Positions 1 to 10,244 of a stretch of 64,000 nt of DNA are shown piece after piece. The translations under genes were made by a program, and so were the position numbers. The DNA comes from Piromyces finnis (lineage: Eukaryota; Neocallimastigomycota; Neocallimastigomycetes; Neocallimastigales; Neocallimastigaceae): assembly GCA_002104945.1 (NCBI GenBank), contig MCFH01000022.1:186001-250000 (forward strand), given 5' to 3'. Every line of letters begins with the position of its first letter. The first letter of the stretch is position 1. The notes under the pieces are model-generated. The model searched no databases. It was given only the letters and a program-made list of their open reading frames with translations, and had not been told where the DNA came from.

Positions 1-822
1 AGAATAAAGTATTACATGTAATATATTAATAATATAATTAAATAAGTAATAAGATTGTTTGTTTGTTTGTTTGTTTGTCATGACATAAAATAAAATAAAC
101 ATATGATTAATCATTTAAACAGTTGATCCTAATTAGTAATTATAAAAACTATTCAATTAATAATTTATCATTATTAATTGATATTACCATAACATATTTG
201 TTATAATTAAATAATTATTATTTTCAAAATTATTTCTAATAAAACTTGCCGTTAACCTATTTTATAATAATTAAGATTATTTAATTTATAGGTGTTAACT
301 GTTACACCTAAATGGGTCTAGTTCCATTTTTAGTAACAATCGTTATCATTAATTAAATTAATATAACTAAAATTCCTATTGATATATTTTTAATTTCATC
401 AAGTCATAAGAAATATTTATGATCCATACTTGATATCATATTGATTTTAATTTACCTAATAAAATCTTTAAATGATCATAACTTCCTTAAATGATCAGTT
501 AGAAGGACCGCGATTGTACCAAATTGTAGCTTTCTTCCTAAGCTTTCCAATAAACCTAGTTTCATCACCGTAGCACTTACAGCCGTAGCGATCGTTTTTG
601 GCGAGTTACACCTTATTTCGTACTTGCTTATTTTTGGTTAAGGGTTATAGTGTATTGATATTAAATTTTTGAAATCATAACCCTTTCACTGAATCAAAAT
701 TTAAAAGGTGACTTTTAAAAGTGTTTTAAAATAATTATTGAAATTATTTAATTATAATTATTATGTTTAATTAATTATAGATATTATCTGAATTTGTTTT
801 AAATCCAGTTAATATCTTCACA
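1..822. repeat. Direct repeat copy A (non-coding, LTR-like)
   Basis: This stretch recurs in the same orientation at 7408-8107. Both copies have the run of TTTG units, TCATGACATAAAATAAAAT, AGAAGGACCGCGATT and GTTTTTGGCGAGTTA, and both end at AATATCTTCACA. They differ at many scattered positions. Copy B lacks about 120 bp that copy A has near 130-250. No coding potential is visible. The pair could be LTRs of an older non-autonomous element or a tandem duplication; the left boundary lies outside the window. Confidence 0.75.
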
Positions 823-867
823 ATTTTTTCCATGTGTCCAAATTTTTTAAATTTTTATATATGTTAT

Positions 868-1273
868 TGTGACATCATAGAAATTAGTAACCTGTCTTAG
901 TGGTTAGTAACTAAGACCTTGGTTTGAACTACTCGAGTTCGAAACCTCATTAATATCTTTTTTTAATTATTAAAATATTTTATAACGAAATTTTACCAAA
1001 GAAGATAATTTCTGATTGGCTTAAAAAATTAAGTTGTAAAATTTTTATAAATTTACTTTTAAAAATTTTTATATAAATACGAGTGAAATTTCTCAAAAAA
1101 TTATTTTTAATTCGAGTTTTTATTAACAAAAAAATTTTATAATAAAAATAAAATTATTAAACACTAACCTGTTATAATTTTGTTAAGTGTTCAATAATAA
1201 AATTTTTATTTGCTTTTATTATTTTCCTTTTTATATATTTGTGTTTTTATTTATTGAACATTAGTTCTTTACA
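868..1273 (+). repeat. 5' LTR of the chromovirus
   Basis: The LTR is 406 bp, starts TGTGACATCATAG and ends TTCTTTACA. It carries a TATA-like ATATAAATA at 1071-1079. About 40 bp later is GAGTTTTTAT (1114-1123), the proposed RNA 5' end and self-primer. Near its start is a tRNA-like segment: hairpin GTCTTAG/CTAAGAC at 894-917 with the A-box-like TAGTGGTTAGTA, then a B-box-like GAGTTCGAAACC near 935-946. Confidence 0.93.
1071..1123 (+). promoter_or_regulatory. LTR core promoter and proposed self-primer sequence
   Basis: A TATA-like ATATAAATA (1071-1079) precedes GAGTTTTTAT (1114-1123). This 10-mer is the exact reverse complement of the first ten bases after the 5' LTR (1274-1283). In Tf1 the first nucleotides of the mRNA fold back on the primer site, are cleaved, and prime minus-strand synthesis. 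The TATA spacing makes 1114 a credible transcript start, but the start itself is inferred. Confidence 0.55.
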
Positions 1274-1283
1274 ATAAAAACTC
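1274..1283 (+). other. Primer binding site (self-priming type)
   Basis: ATAAAAACTC abuts the 5' LTR directly. It does not start with TGG, so it does not look like a tRNA-primed site. It pairs perfectly with LTR bases 1114-1123. The match is short, so the assignment rests on position (exactly at the LTR edge) and on the Tf1-like nature of the ORF. Confidence 0.55.
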
Positions 1284-1976
1284 CTAAAATATATAATAAC
1301 ACCTTAGTGTTTAAAAAAGGAAGAATTTTTAATTTATTAAAAAATTAAGTAAGTCAGTGAAGCTTATTTTAACAATAAGGGTACTGAAAACAAAAGTAAA
1401 ACCCACAGTTATTATAAGGGGAGCGCCAGGACGCTTAATTTAATAATAAAGAAAAAATTCATTTTCTAATAAAACGTTTTCTACTTTTAATAAATAAAAT
1501 TAAATTTTATTTATTATTTTTTGAAAAATATAATAAAATAACAAAGAAGTTAGGATTCAATAACTCCCTTAGCGTGGATAGTTGGACACCTATACGTAAT
1601 ACTTTGTTGTTTAGATATTATTAATAATCGGGGAATTAAACCTATTTTTTTCTTTCCGCTTAATTAAGTAAGTGACAATAAAGAAACTAATACCGTTAAT
1701 TCCTTTTATTGAAAATTTTCATTTCCAATATTAACAATTGATAATATCTACGTTATCAACAAAGAGCTACAAGGGACCTAGTATTGAATACTAATAAAAT
1801 TAAATATTTGATGGTCCAATACTATTTAATTTGACTCTTTGTCTATATTTAAAATATTTTAATCAATAAATAATAATAAAGATTTAATTTTTTTTTTTCC
1901 TTCTTAATTTCTTCAAACATAACTTTATCTTATTTACATAATTTTTATTTTCAAACAATTATATTTTTTAATTCTA
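1284..1976 (+). other. Chromovirus 5' leader
   Basis: This is the AT-rich untranslated leader between the primer site and the Gag-Pol ATG. A less AT-rich patch (GGGGAGCGCCAGGACGC, near 1419-1435) could belong to a packaging or dimerisation structure, but that is a guess. No ORF is seen here. Confidence 0.6.
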
Positions 1977-4900
1977 ATGGAAGGACAAATATTTGATAAC
2001 GCCTTACTAAAAGACGGTTTCGCAGGAGACAGAAAATATCTCAAAGGTTTCTTAGCCAAAATAGAACTGGTTTTTCTCCTTTATCCCGAAAGATATCAAG
2101 ATGAAGAGAGCAAGGTTATCTACCTGATTTCTCGCCTTTATGGAAATGCATTAAATTGGGCCGCTACGCTTATTGACAACCATGATTCATGTCTGACCAA
2201 CTACCAAGCATTCAAGGAAAGACTAAAGGCGTTCTATGGGAACAATGATGCAGTCTACGTAGCCAATCAAATGCTACGTACTCTCAAGCAACATCGTTTG
2301 GGCGGCATCAGAGGATACATCCTTGAATTTAACAAATACTCTGATGAATCTAACTGGAATGAAGAGGCTAAGATGGATGCTTTTATCGCTGGGCTCAACC
2401 AAGAAGTTGCAATGAAGATATTAGAGATGTTCCCAGGACCAAGAGATTTGTTTTCCCTCCAAACTATTGCAGCTAGAATAGACTCCAGACTTGCTACCAG
2501 GGGATTATTTTTTGACAAAAATTCTAAGGGACCAAGTTCTAATTCCAGCAATGGCTCCAGAAAGGCTTCCACAAATCTAAACGAACATCCCAAGAAGAAA
2601 AGATACTTTGGTCCGTTATCCAAGGAAGAAAAAGAAAGAAGAAGTAAGGAAAACTTATGTGTCTATTGTGGATCTCCAGGACACCAACTGAAAGATTGTC
2701 ATAAGAGAAGAAATAAAAACTCAGCATTCGAATCTTTAGTTTCTCTACAAAATAATTCTACCAATTCCAAGAAAAATCAACAAGATAGGGTAACCTCAGA
2801 TTTTAAATTATCGTTTGAACTAGACACAAAAATTCTTATAGACTCCGGTTCTACACTTAATCTAATAGATGTCGACTATTGCAACGATCACAATATTCCC
2901 TACCACTATGAAGAAGATTTACCCAACGTATTCGGTATTGGTGGTAGCCAAAAACTGTTCGGAGTTACTCCACCTCTTAATCTTCGCTACATGGATCACC
3001 TATGCCGTACTGTCTTTTACGTTACTGATCTACCTGTATATCCTTGTATTCTAGGTCTACGTTGGCTTAAGGAACATAATCCAAGTATTGACTTTGAAAA
3101 TAATAAATTATCTTTTGGTTCTTCATATTGCTTGGATCATTGTATGACTCTCCCTTCGAATGTTCCCGAATTCCATAAGGAAACTTCTGTTTTTTCTACT
3201 GATTGCAATAACCCTTCTTCCGTTTCTTTGCCTATTTTTATTGACAAATCTAAATCTTCTTTTTCAAATTCTAAGTTATCTCATTCTCGTAATCCCAAAG
3301 AAAATCATTCTAAATCTGTCTTAATTAACAATGAATCTGTTAACGATCCTTTATCACAAGAGACTTGTACTGTCATGGCTTCTAATATATCTCTTTCTAA
3401 AGTTGACACTTATTCACCAAAAAACTCTCTTAAAGACTCAAATCCTATTACTAAACTTCCGAAGGAATTAGAATCATATATGGACGTCTTTAGCGAATCT
3501 TCTGCTGATCAATTACCACCTCATCGTCCTTATGATTGCCAAATAAACCTAATCGAAAATGCCAAGCTATTTTATGGACCAATCTACCCACTAACAGACG
3601 AAGAAACAAGAGTTTTGAAGGATTATATCGATGAAAACCTCAAAAAGGGTTTCATTAGGAAATCCAAATCTCCTGCTGGTGCGCCTGTACTTTTCGTTCC
3701 TAAAAAGAATGGTGAACTCCGTCTTTGTCAAGATTATAGGGAACTCAACAAAATTACCATTAGAGATTCCTATCCTCTACCTCTGATTCAAGATATGCTA
3801 GAGCATCTTGGTAAAGCGAAAATCTTCTCAAAATTGGATTTACGATCAGCATATAACTTGGTCCGAATCAAAAAGGGTGATGAATATAAAACAGCTTTCA
3901 CCTGCAAATTCGGCCACTTTGAATACCTGGTAATGCCATTCGGACTGAAAAACGCCCCGGCTGTTTTTCAGCATTTTATCAATGATGTTCTGGAAAATAT
4001 TCTAGGGATTTTTGTTTATTCATATATTGACGATTTAATTATTTTTTCTGAAAACCATAAATCCCACATTAAGCACGTTATCGAAGTCCTGGATCGCTTA
4101 AGAAATGCTGGTCTTTATGCTAAGCTTGAAAAGTGTGAATTCTTTGTTTCCTCTATTGATTTCCTTGGTCATCGTATATCCTCTGAAGGTATACATATGG
4201 ACCCCAATAAAGTTTCTGCTATTATTAATTGGCCAGTTCCGTCCAGTGTCAAGGAAGTTCAATCTTTTATTGGCCTAGCCAACTACTATCGTCGGTTTAT
4301 TCCTAATTTTGCCAAAGTTGCACAACCCCTTCACAGACTACTTCGTAAAAACGTTAAATTTGATTTTTCCTCTGAAGCTCTTGATGCATTTAATACCATT
4401 AAATCATTAATTTCATCTGCTCCCATCCTGTCTCATCCAAATCGTGATCTTCCCTTTATTGTTGAAACCGACTCTAGCAACTTTGCTATAGGAGCAGTTC
4501 TGTCTCAAAAATCTCCTGATGATAAAATGATCCATCCTGTCGCTTTCTATTCAAGATCTCTTACTTCCGCTGAAAGAAACTATCCTATATACGATAAAGA
4601 ACTTTTAGCTATTGTTAATGCTCTTGAGACTTGGCGACATTTTCTCAAAGGTGCTTTAACCCCGTTTACTATTTATTCAGATCATCGAAACTTACTATAT
4701 CAAAAGAAACCGGAAAAAATGTCACAACGTCTCGTTCGTTGGGCCCTTTTCCTTTCCGAATTTAACTTTAAAATTCTCTACCGCTCTGGTTCATCAAATG
4801 GTAAACCTGATGCGCTTTCACGAAGACCTGATTATATAGATTCCTCTCTTCCTTCTGATGCCCCTTTTTCGGTTTTACGCCCTGAGAATTTCTGCGCTTT

Positions 4901-6341
4901 GATTTGTTCCATTTCTTCTCTTAATGATGAAATATTATCTGAATATGTGAACGACTCTTTTTACATTGACATTTGCAATTTTCTTGAAAATAAGAATCTC
5001 CCAGCTCCACATCCACAAAGTAATAAATTCTCTCTTAGTAATAGTTTTCTTCTTTTTGATAATAGAATCTATGTCCCTTTAAAATGCCGTCCCTCCGTTT
5101 TGAAACTCTGTCATGATTCCCCCTCTGCCGGTCATTTTGGTATCCGCAAAACTATTTCTTTGATCTCTCGTGACTTTTGGTGGCCATCCATTTCTATTGA
5201 TGTTAAGAATTATATCCGATCTTGTGAGATTTGTTGCCGCTCCAAGCCTTCTCGTCATAAACCATATGGTTTACTTCAACCCCTTGAGATTAGTGACCAT
5301 CCTTGGGCTTCTATTTCTATGGATTTCATTACTGACCTCCCTCCTTCTGATGGATTTAACACTATTCTTGTTGTAGTTGACCGCCTTACTAAAATGTGCC
5401 ACCTCATTCCCTTTAAAGGTATTCCTTCTGCTTCTGATACTGCTTTTGCTTTTTTGAATTATATTTTCAAAATTCACGGTCTCCCCTCTGAAATTATTTC
5501 CGATAGAGGCGCGCAATTCACTTCGAAATTTTGGAAATCTATTTGCCAATCTTTGGACGTCAATGTTAAATATTCTTCACCATATCATCATCAATCCAAT
5601 GGCCAAACGGAGAGGGTAAACTCCGTTGTTGAACAATATTTAAGATGCTTTTCTAATTATAAAGGAACAAATTGGATCAACTTTCTTCCATTGGCAGAAT
5701 TCAGTTACAATAATGCTGTTCAAGACTCAACAAAATTCTCACCATTCTTCCTAAATTATGGTTATCACCCAAAATACTCTCCGGTAATTCCTGACCAAAC
5801 GAATGTTCCAAGAGCTGAAGAGTTTACAAGAGACTTTGAAGACCTAATGGAGAAACTAAAAGAAAACTTAAAGAAGGCCATCCAAGTTCAAAAGAAATAT
5901 GCCGACAAGTATAGACAAGAACCTCCGACATTCAAGACTGGTGACAAAGTATGGTTGGATAGCTCCTTGATAATTCATAAAGGAAATAAAAAATTTAATC
6001 CTAGGAAACTTGGCCCGTTTAGGATAATTAGTAAAATCTCTAATCTCACTTATAAATTAGAATTACCAAAATCGCTGAAGATTTACCCAATTGTTCATGT
6101 TTCAAACCTAGAACCGTATTATGAAGATAGTTTTGGAAGAATCAAAGATCCACCTCCACCTATAATAGTAAATGAAGAAGAAGAATACGAAGTAGAAGAA
6201 ATACTTGATAAAAGAAAGCATTATGGGAAGATTCAATATCTAATAAAATGGAAAGGTTATCCGCTTTCAGAAGCATCTTGGGAACCTGAAAGTAATTTAA
6301 ACTGCGATGAACTAATTAAAAACTTTAATAATTCACATTAG
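1977..6341 (+). CDS. Gag-Pol polyprotein with chromodomain (chromovirus)
   Basis: The 1454-residue polyprotein encodes capsid and replication enzymes in one frame, as in Tf1. Domains in order: Gag (about 1-280) with a CCHC zinc knuckle at 228-241; aspartic protease with active-site DSG at 289-291; reverse transcriptase with YIDD at 683-686; RNase H (ETDSSNFAIGAVL region); integrase with an HHCC zinc domain from about 1053 and catalytic D1116, D1176 and E1212, where the last two have D,D(35)E spacing; a GPF/GPY module; and a chromodomain from about 1404 to 1450 containing the aromatic positions Y1404 and WKGY. No stops or frameshifts interrupt it and all catalytic residues are present, so it is probably functional. 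The ATG at 1977 is the first in a long open frame. The chromodomain probably directs integration to particular chromatin (family knowledge). Confidence 0.96.
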   Translation: MEGQIFDNALLKDGFAGDRKYLKGFLAKIELVFLLYPERYQDEESKVIYLISRLYGNALNWAATLIDNHDSCLTNYQAFKERLKAFYGNNDAVYVANQMLRTLKQHRLGGIRGYILEFNKYSDESNWNEEAKMDAFIAGLNQEVAMKILEMFPGPRDLFSLQTIAARIDSRLATRGLFFDKNSKGPSSNSSNGSRKASTNLNEHPKKKRYFGPLSKEEKERRSKENLCVYCGSPGHQLKDCHKRRNKNSAFESLVSLQNNSTNSKKNQQDRVTSDFKLSFELDTKILIDSGSTLNLIDVDYCNDHNIPYHYEEDLPNVFGIGGSQKLFGVTPPLNLRYMDHLCRTVFYVTDLPVYPCILGLRWLKEHNPSIDFENNKLSFGSSYCLDHCMTLPSNVPEFHKETSVFSTDCNNPSSVSLPIFIDKSKSSFSNSKLSHSRNPKENHSKSVLINNESVNDPLSQETCTVMASNISLSKVDTYSPKNSLKDSNPITKLPKELESYMDVFSESSADQLPPHRPYDCQINLIENAKLFYGPIYPLTDEETRVLKDYIDENLKKGFIRKSKSPAGAPVLFVPKKNGELRLCQDYRELNKITIRDSYPLPLIQDMLEHLGKAKIFSKLDLRSAYNLVRIKKGDEYKTAFTCKFGHFEYLVMPFGLKNAPAVFQHFINDVLENILGIFVYSYIDDLIIFSENHKSHIKHVIEVLDRLRNAGLYAKLEKCEFFVSSIDFLGHRISSEGIHMDPNKVSAIINWPVPSSVKEVQSFIGLANYYRRFIPNFAKVAQPLHRLLRKNVKFDFSSEALDAFNTIKSLISSAPILSHPNRDLPFIVETDSSNFAIGAVLSQKSPDDKMIHPVAFYSRSLTSAERNYPIYDKELLAIVNALETWRHFLKGALTPFTIYSDHRNLLYQKKPEKMSQRLVRWALFLSEFNFKILYRSGSSNGKPDALSRRPDYIDSSLPSDAPFSVLRPENFCALICSISSLNDEILSEYVNDSFYIDICNFLENKNLPAPHPQSNKFSLSNSFLLFDNRIYVPLKCRPSVLKLCHDSPSAGHFGIRKTISLISRDFWWPSISIDVKNYIRSCEICCRSKPSRHKPYGLLQPLEISDHPWASISMDFITDLPPSDGFNTILVVVDRLTKMCHLIPFKGIPSASDTAFAFLNYIFKIHGLPSEIISDRGAQFTSKFWKSICQSLDVNVKYSSPYHHQSNGQTERVNSVVEQYLRCFSNYKGTNWINFLPLAEFSYNNAVQDSTKFSPFFLNYGYHPKYSPVIPDQTNVPRAEEFTRDFEDLMEKLKENLKKAIQVQKKYADKYRQEPPTFKTGDKVWLDSSLIIHKGNKKFNPRKLGPFRIISKISNLTYKLELPKSLKIYPIVHVSNLEPYYEDSFGRIKDPPPPIIVNEEEEYEVEEILDKRKHYGKIQYLIKWKGYPLSEASWEPESNLNCDELIKNFNNSH

Positions 6342-6577
6342 TAATAGTTATTAATTTAAAAAAAAAAAAAAAAAAAATTAGTAATTGATAAGAGAAAAAG
6401 AGAATAGAAAATAAAAAATGAAAAAATATATTTATAATTTAATATTCATGTAATTTAAAAAAAAAAAAAAAAAAAAAATTTCAAAATGTATTCACTCGTT
6501 TCAATTATTTCTCTTATAATAAAGTAACAAATAAATTTAGTTGATTCGTCTGGTATCCGAATCCTGGAGGAGGACCA
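6342..6577 (+). other. Chromovirus 3' non-coding region and polypurine tract
   Basis: Non-coding sequence with two long A runs (about 6358-6377 and 6458-6478) lies between the polyprotein stop and the 3' LTR. A purine-rich GGAGGAGGA at 6566-6574 ends three bases before the LTR and is the likely plus-strand primer. Confidence 0.65.
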
Positions 6578-6985
6578 TGTAACGAATCATAGAAATTAGT
6601 AACCTGTCTTAGTGGTTAGTAACTAAGACCTTGGTTTGAACTACTCGAGTTCGAAACCTCATTAATATCTTTTTTTAATTATTAAAATATTTTATAACGA
6701 AATTTTACCAAAGAAGATAATTTCTGATTGGCTTAAAAAATTAAGTTGTAAAATTTTTATAAATTTACTTTTAAAAATTTTTATATAAATACGAGTGAAA
6801 TTTCTCAAAAAATTATTTTTAATTCGAGTTTTTATTAACAAAAAAATTTTATAATAAAAATAAAATTATTAAACACTAACCTGTTATAATTTTGTTAAGT
6901 GTTCAATAATAAAATTTTTATTTGCTTTTATTATTTTCCTTTTTATATATTTGTGTTTTTATTTATTGAACATTAGTTCTTTACA
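6578..6985 (+). repeat. 3' LTR of the chromovirus
   Basis: The LTR is 408 bp and starts TGTAACGAATCATAG. From the ATCATAG onward (6586) I find it identical to the 5' LTR. It ends TTCTTTACA and is followed by the target duplication GTTAT. Confidence 0.93.
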
Positions 6986-6990
6986 GTTAT

Positions 6991-7407
6991 AATAAAACAT
7001 ATTAACTTATTAAAGTGTAAAATTATTTCTACTCTTATAATAAACTCGAACTTAAAGATAAGTATTAATATTTATTTTCTTTTTATTCTCAATTTATCAA
7101 TAAATTGTATGTTAAGTTTTTGGATTTGGTTATGCGGCCAGGTCAGAATGTTATCAATTATATAGTAAATATGTTTTTTAAGAAATTAAATTTAAATATA
7201 AAATAACTCTTTAAACTTCCAAATGAAAAATTAATATTTATTCTTTAGAATAACTTTTTTTATAAAATTTTATTTATTTATTAATAATAATATAAATGAT
7301 AATATATTTAATAACTATATAATTAAGATTATAACTATAATCTTTACAAAGAATTAAAATCAAATTCAATTCATTCTATTTTATATTCTTTGTTCAGATT
7401 ATTAAAT
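6991..7407. other. AT-rich non-coding sequence between chromovirus and repeat copy B
   Basis: No gene is seen. Near 7107-7155 the motif ATTGTATGTTAAG followed by GGTCAGAAT resembles the sequence just after repeat copy B (from 8106), so the duplicated unit may once have extended past the LTR-like part. Confidence 0.5.
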
Positions 7408-8107
7408 TGATAAAAATAAAGTATTACATGTAATATATTAATAACATAATAAGATTGTTTGTTTGTTTGTTTGTTTGTTTTGTCATGACATAAAATAAAA
7501 TAAACATATGATTAATCATTTAAACACTTGATCCATTAACCTATTTTATAATAATTAAAATTATTTAATTTATAAATGTTAACTGTTACACCTAAATGGT
7601 TTAGTTCTATTTTTAGTAACAGTCACTATCATTAATTAAATTAATATAATTAAAATTTCTATTGATATCTTTTTAATTTTCGTCAAGTCATAAGAAATGT
7701 CTATGATCCATACTTGATATCATATTAATTTTAATTTACTTATTAAAATCTTCAAATGACCATATCTTCCTTAAATGACCAGTTAGAAGGACCGCGATTA
7801 TACCAAAATATAGCTTTTCCCTTAAGCTTTCTAATAAACTTGGTTTCACAGCCGTAATACTTACAGCCGTAGCACTCGTTTTTGGCGAGTTATGCGTAGT
7901 TTCCTGTTTGTTTATTTTTGGTTAAGGGTTATAGTGTATTGATATTAAATTTTTGAAATCATAACCCTTTCACTGAATCAAAATTTAAAAGGTGACTTTT
8001 AAAGGTGTTTTAAAATAATCATTGAAATTATTTAATTATAATTATTGTGTTTAATTAATTATAGATATTATCTGAATTTGTTTTAAATCCAGTTAATATC
8101 TTCACAT
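7408..8107. repeat. Direct repeat copy B (non-coding, LTR-like)
   Basis: This is a diverged second copy of 1-822 in the same orientation. It begins TGATAAAAATAAAG and ends TTCACA, so TG...CA ends are possible. It lacks the segment equivalent to about 130-250 of copy A. No ORF is present. Confidence 0.75.
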
Positions 8108-8770
8108 TGTATGTTAAGGATTTCACTTCAGTTAGGTCGGAATATACATATTTACCCTAAGTCTATCAATTAATTAAATAAATGAATTAGTAAATTTTTA
8201 AATAAATAATATTTTATTAACTTTATTTATTAATAAATTTTTATTTAAAGAAAAATCTTTATTTATTAGTTATTATTATAATTAGAGTAAATATTAAAAG
8301 TAATGAACTCTCGAAATTCCTAATGATAGGAATTTTCTCGAGTATTTATACTATCTCTGATATTAAGGAATACATTTTAAATTTAATACATGACTAATTA
8401 TTTATATTAATTAACTATTCTATAAATTAATTACATATTAATTATATATGACTTTTCACTCGTGTTAAATTTAATAATTATAAAAGTCATATTATCAATC
8501 ATTTGTAGAAGGAATGATTATTTTATAATTTAGTTTTAATTTCCTTCTTAATCAAATGAACAAAGAGATATTAATTCAAACTTTAATAAATATAAAATCT
8601 TAATAATTATAATTAATTAATATCTCTTAAAATATTATTTAATTATGTTTTATAATAAAATATTTCTAATTAATTAAACGAATAAAACACTAATTAAATA
8701 AATAATCATGAATCCACTAATATTCATGACAGTGTTGTATACAAACCTGAACTTTAGAATATTTTACACA
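8108..8770. other. AT-rich non-coding stretch
   Basis: I see no gene or confident repeat. An imperfect inverted pair (CTCGAAATTCCTAATGATAGGAATTTTCTCGAG, in part) around 8310-8341 could form a hairpin. Confidence 0.4.
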
Positions 8771-8886
8771 TGTAACGAATCTATAAAATAGTTAAATAGC
8801 TATATTGGTTCAATAGTCAAAACCAGAATTATCAATTTGAACATTCTGGGTTCGACTCAAATTTTATAAATAATTTTTATTATTAC
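8771..8886 (+). repeat. Partial LTR-like fragment with tRNA-like boxes
   Basis: It starts TGTAACGAATC, the same first bases as the chromovirus 3' LTR (6578), but then diverges. It contains TATTGGTTCAATAGT (A-box-like, 8803-8817), an arm CCAGAA/TTCTGG, and GGGTTCGACTC (B-box-like, 8848-8858). It stops where the foldback palindrome begins at 8887, so it may be an LTR interrupted by it. Confidence 0.5.
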
Positions 8887-10244
8887 TGTAATGCTGACAC
8901 AGAAAGAATAGATTAGGATATCTATTCTATTACAATAACACTAAATTTAAAATAAAATAAAAAATTGTTTTATTAAAAATATCTTTTATTATAATAGAAA
9001 TTTTATTAATAACAATTACATCGATAAAATGATGAAAAATATCTTCTATTTATATTTTTCCTAAATACATTTATATTATATTATAACTATTTATTTCTTA
9101 TATATTATTATTTAAAATCTACACTAAAATCTTAATTATTAATAAATATTTTAACTATAACTATTTTTAGTAAAATACAATTGGCAATTCAAATTAAGTA
9201 CTATTTAATTTGAATATGTGCCCATGTATTATTGATATATTAATCATTTATTATTTATCTATTTCTATAAAAAAACAATACTAAAACTAGGGATTTAAGT
9301 TGAGGATTTTAATTTACTTGTTAAACATTAAAAATAAATTAATAATTTATTTTGTTTTAAACTTTAATTATTAATAAATAAATTATGTCTCATTTTCTTT
9401 TTCTGAATAATTTGTGTAACTTAAACAATAATACTTGTGGCTTAAGTTACATTAAAGATATCAAGTTGAAGCGTTTGATATTTTTACAATCTCTCTCTCT
9501 AAGTCGAGCTCCTGCGAGATTAATTTATAAGGAATCCTTTCTCGAAGGAATTTCAATTACAAATAGTTGGTATCTGTGCTTGATTAGATTACCAACTTTA
9601 TTCTTTCTAATTTTCATGGAGGAGTCGTTGTAAAGATATCAAACGCCTCTGTTTGATATCTTTAATGTAACTTAAGCCACAAGTATTATTGTTTAAGTTA
9701 CACAATTTATATTACAGAAAAAGAAAATGAGACATAATTTATTTATTAATAATTAAAGTTTAAAACAAAATAAATTATTAATTTATTTTTAATGTTTTAC
9801 AAATAAATTAAATTTCTCAATTTAATTTCTTAGTTTTAGTATTGTTTTTTGATAGAAAAAGATGAATAGTATATAAATAATAAATGATTAATATATAAAT
9901 AATACATGGGTACATATTCAAATTAAATAGTATTTGATTTGAATTGCCTATTTAATTTTACTAAAATAGTTATAGTTTAAATATTTTATTAATAATTAAG
10001 ATTTTAGTGTAGATTTTAAATAATAATATATAAGAAATAAATAGTTATAATATAATATAAATGTATTTAGGAAAAATATAAATAGAAAATATTTTTCATC
10101 ATTTTATCAATGTAATTGTTATTAATAAAATTTCTATTATAATAAAAGATATTTTTAATAAAACAATTTTTTATTTTATTTTAAATTTTGTGTTATTGTA
10201 ATAGAATAGATATCCTAATCTATTCTTTCTGTGTCAGCATTACA
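8887..10244. repeat. Large foldback palindrome
   Basis: Two inverted arms of about 600 bp (roughly 8887-9490 and 9628-10244) are almost perfect reverse complements and flank a unique centre of about 137 bp. The outer ends are TGTAATGCTGACACAG and CTGTGTCAGCATTACA. Nested smaller palindromes occur inside, for example AAGATATCAAACG pairing with CGTTTGATAT. An 82-codon open frame spanning the centre has no recognisable features. It could be a foldback or MITE-like element, or an LTR that became palindromic: its terminal sequence matches the LTR start beside the pol fragment on its right. Confidence 0.85.

Larger units (their letters stand above)
868..6985 (+). mobile_element. Full-length Tf1-like chromodomain Ty3/gypsy retrotransposon
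   Basis: This is a complete LTR retrotransposon of about 6.1 kb. The LTRs are 868-1273 and 6578-6985, both TGT...ACA, and are flanked by a perfect 5-bp target duplication GTTAT at 863-867 and 6986-6990. One uninterrupted Gag-Pol frame lies between them. The LTRs appear identical except for the first few bases, so insertion was recent and the copy may be active. A single ORF, a C-terminal chromodomain and a self-complementary primer site are all Tf1/sushi-type features. It landed about 40 bp after the end of repeat copy A. Confidence 0.95.

Noticed and set aside
9385-9633. 82-codon open frame in the centre of the foldback palindrome
   Set aside because: No recognisable domain, mostly inverted-repeat sequence, and length expected by chance.
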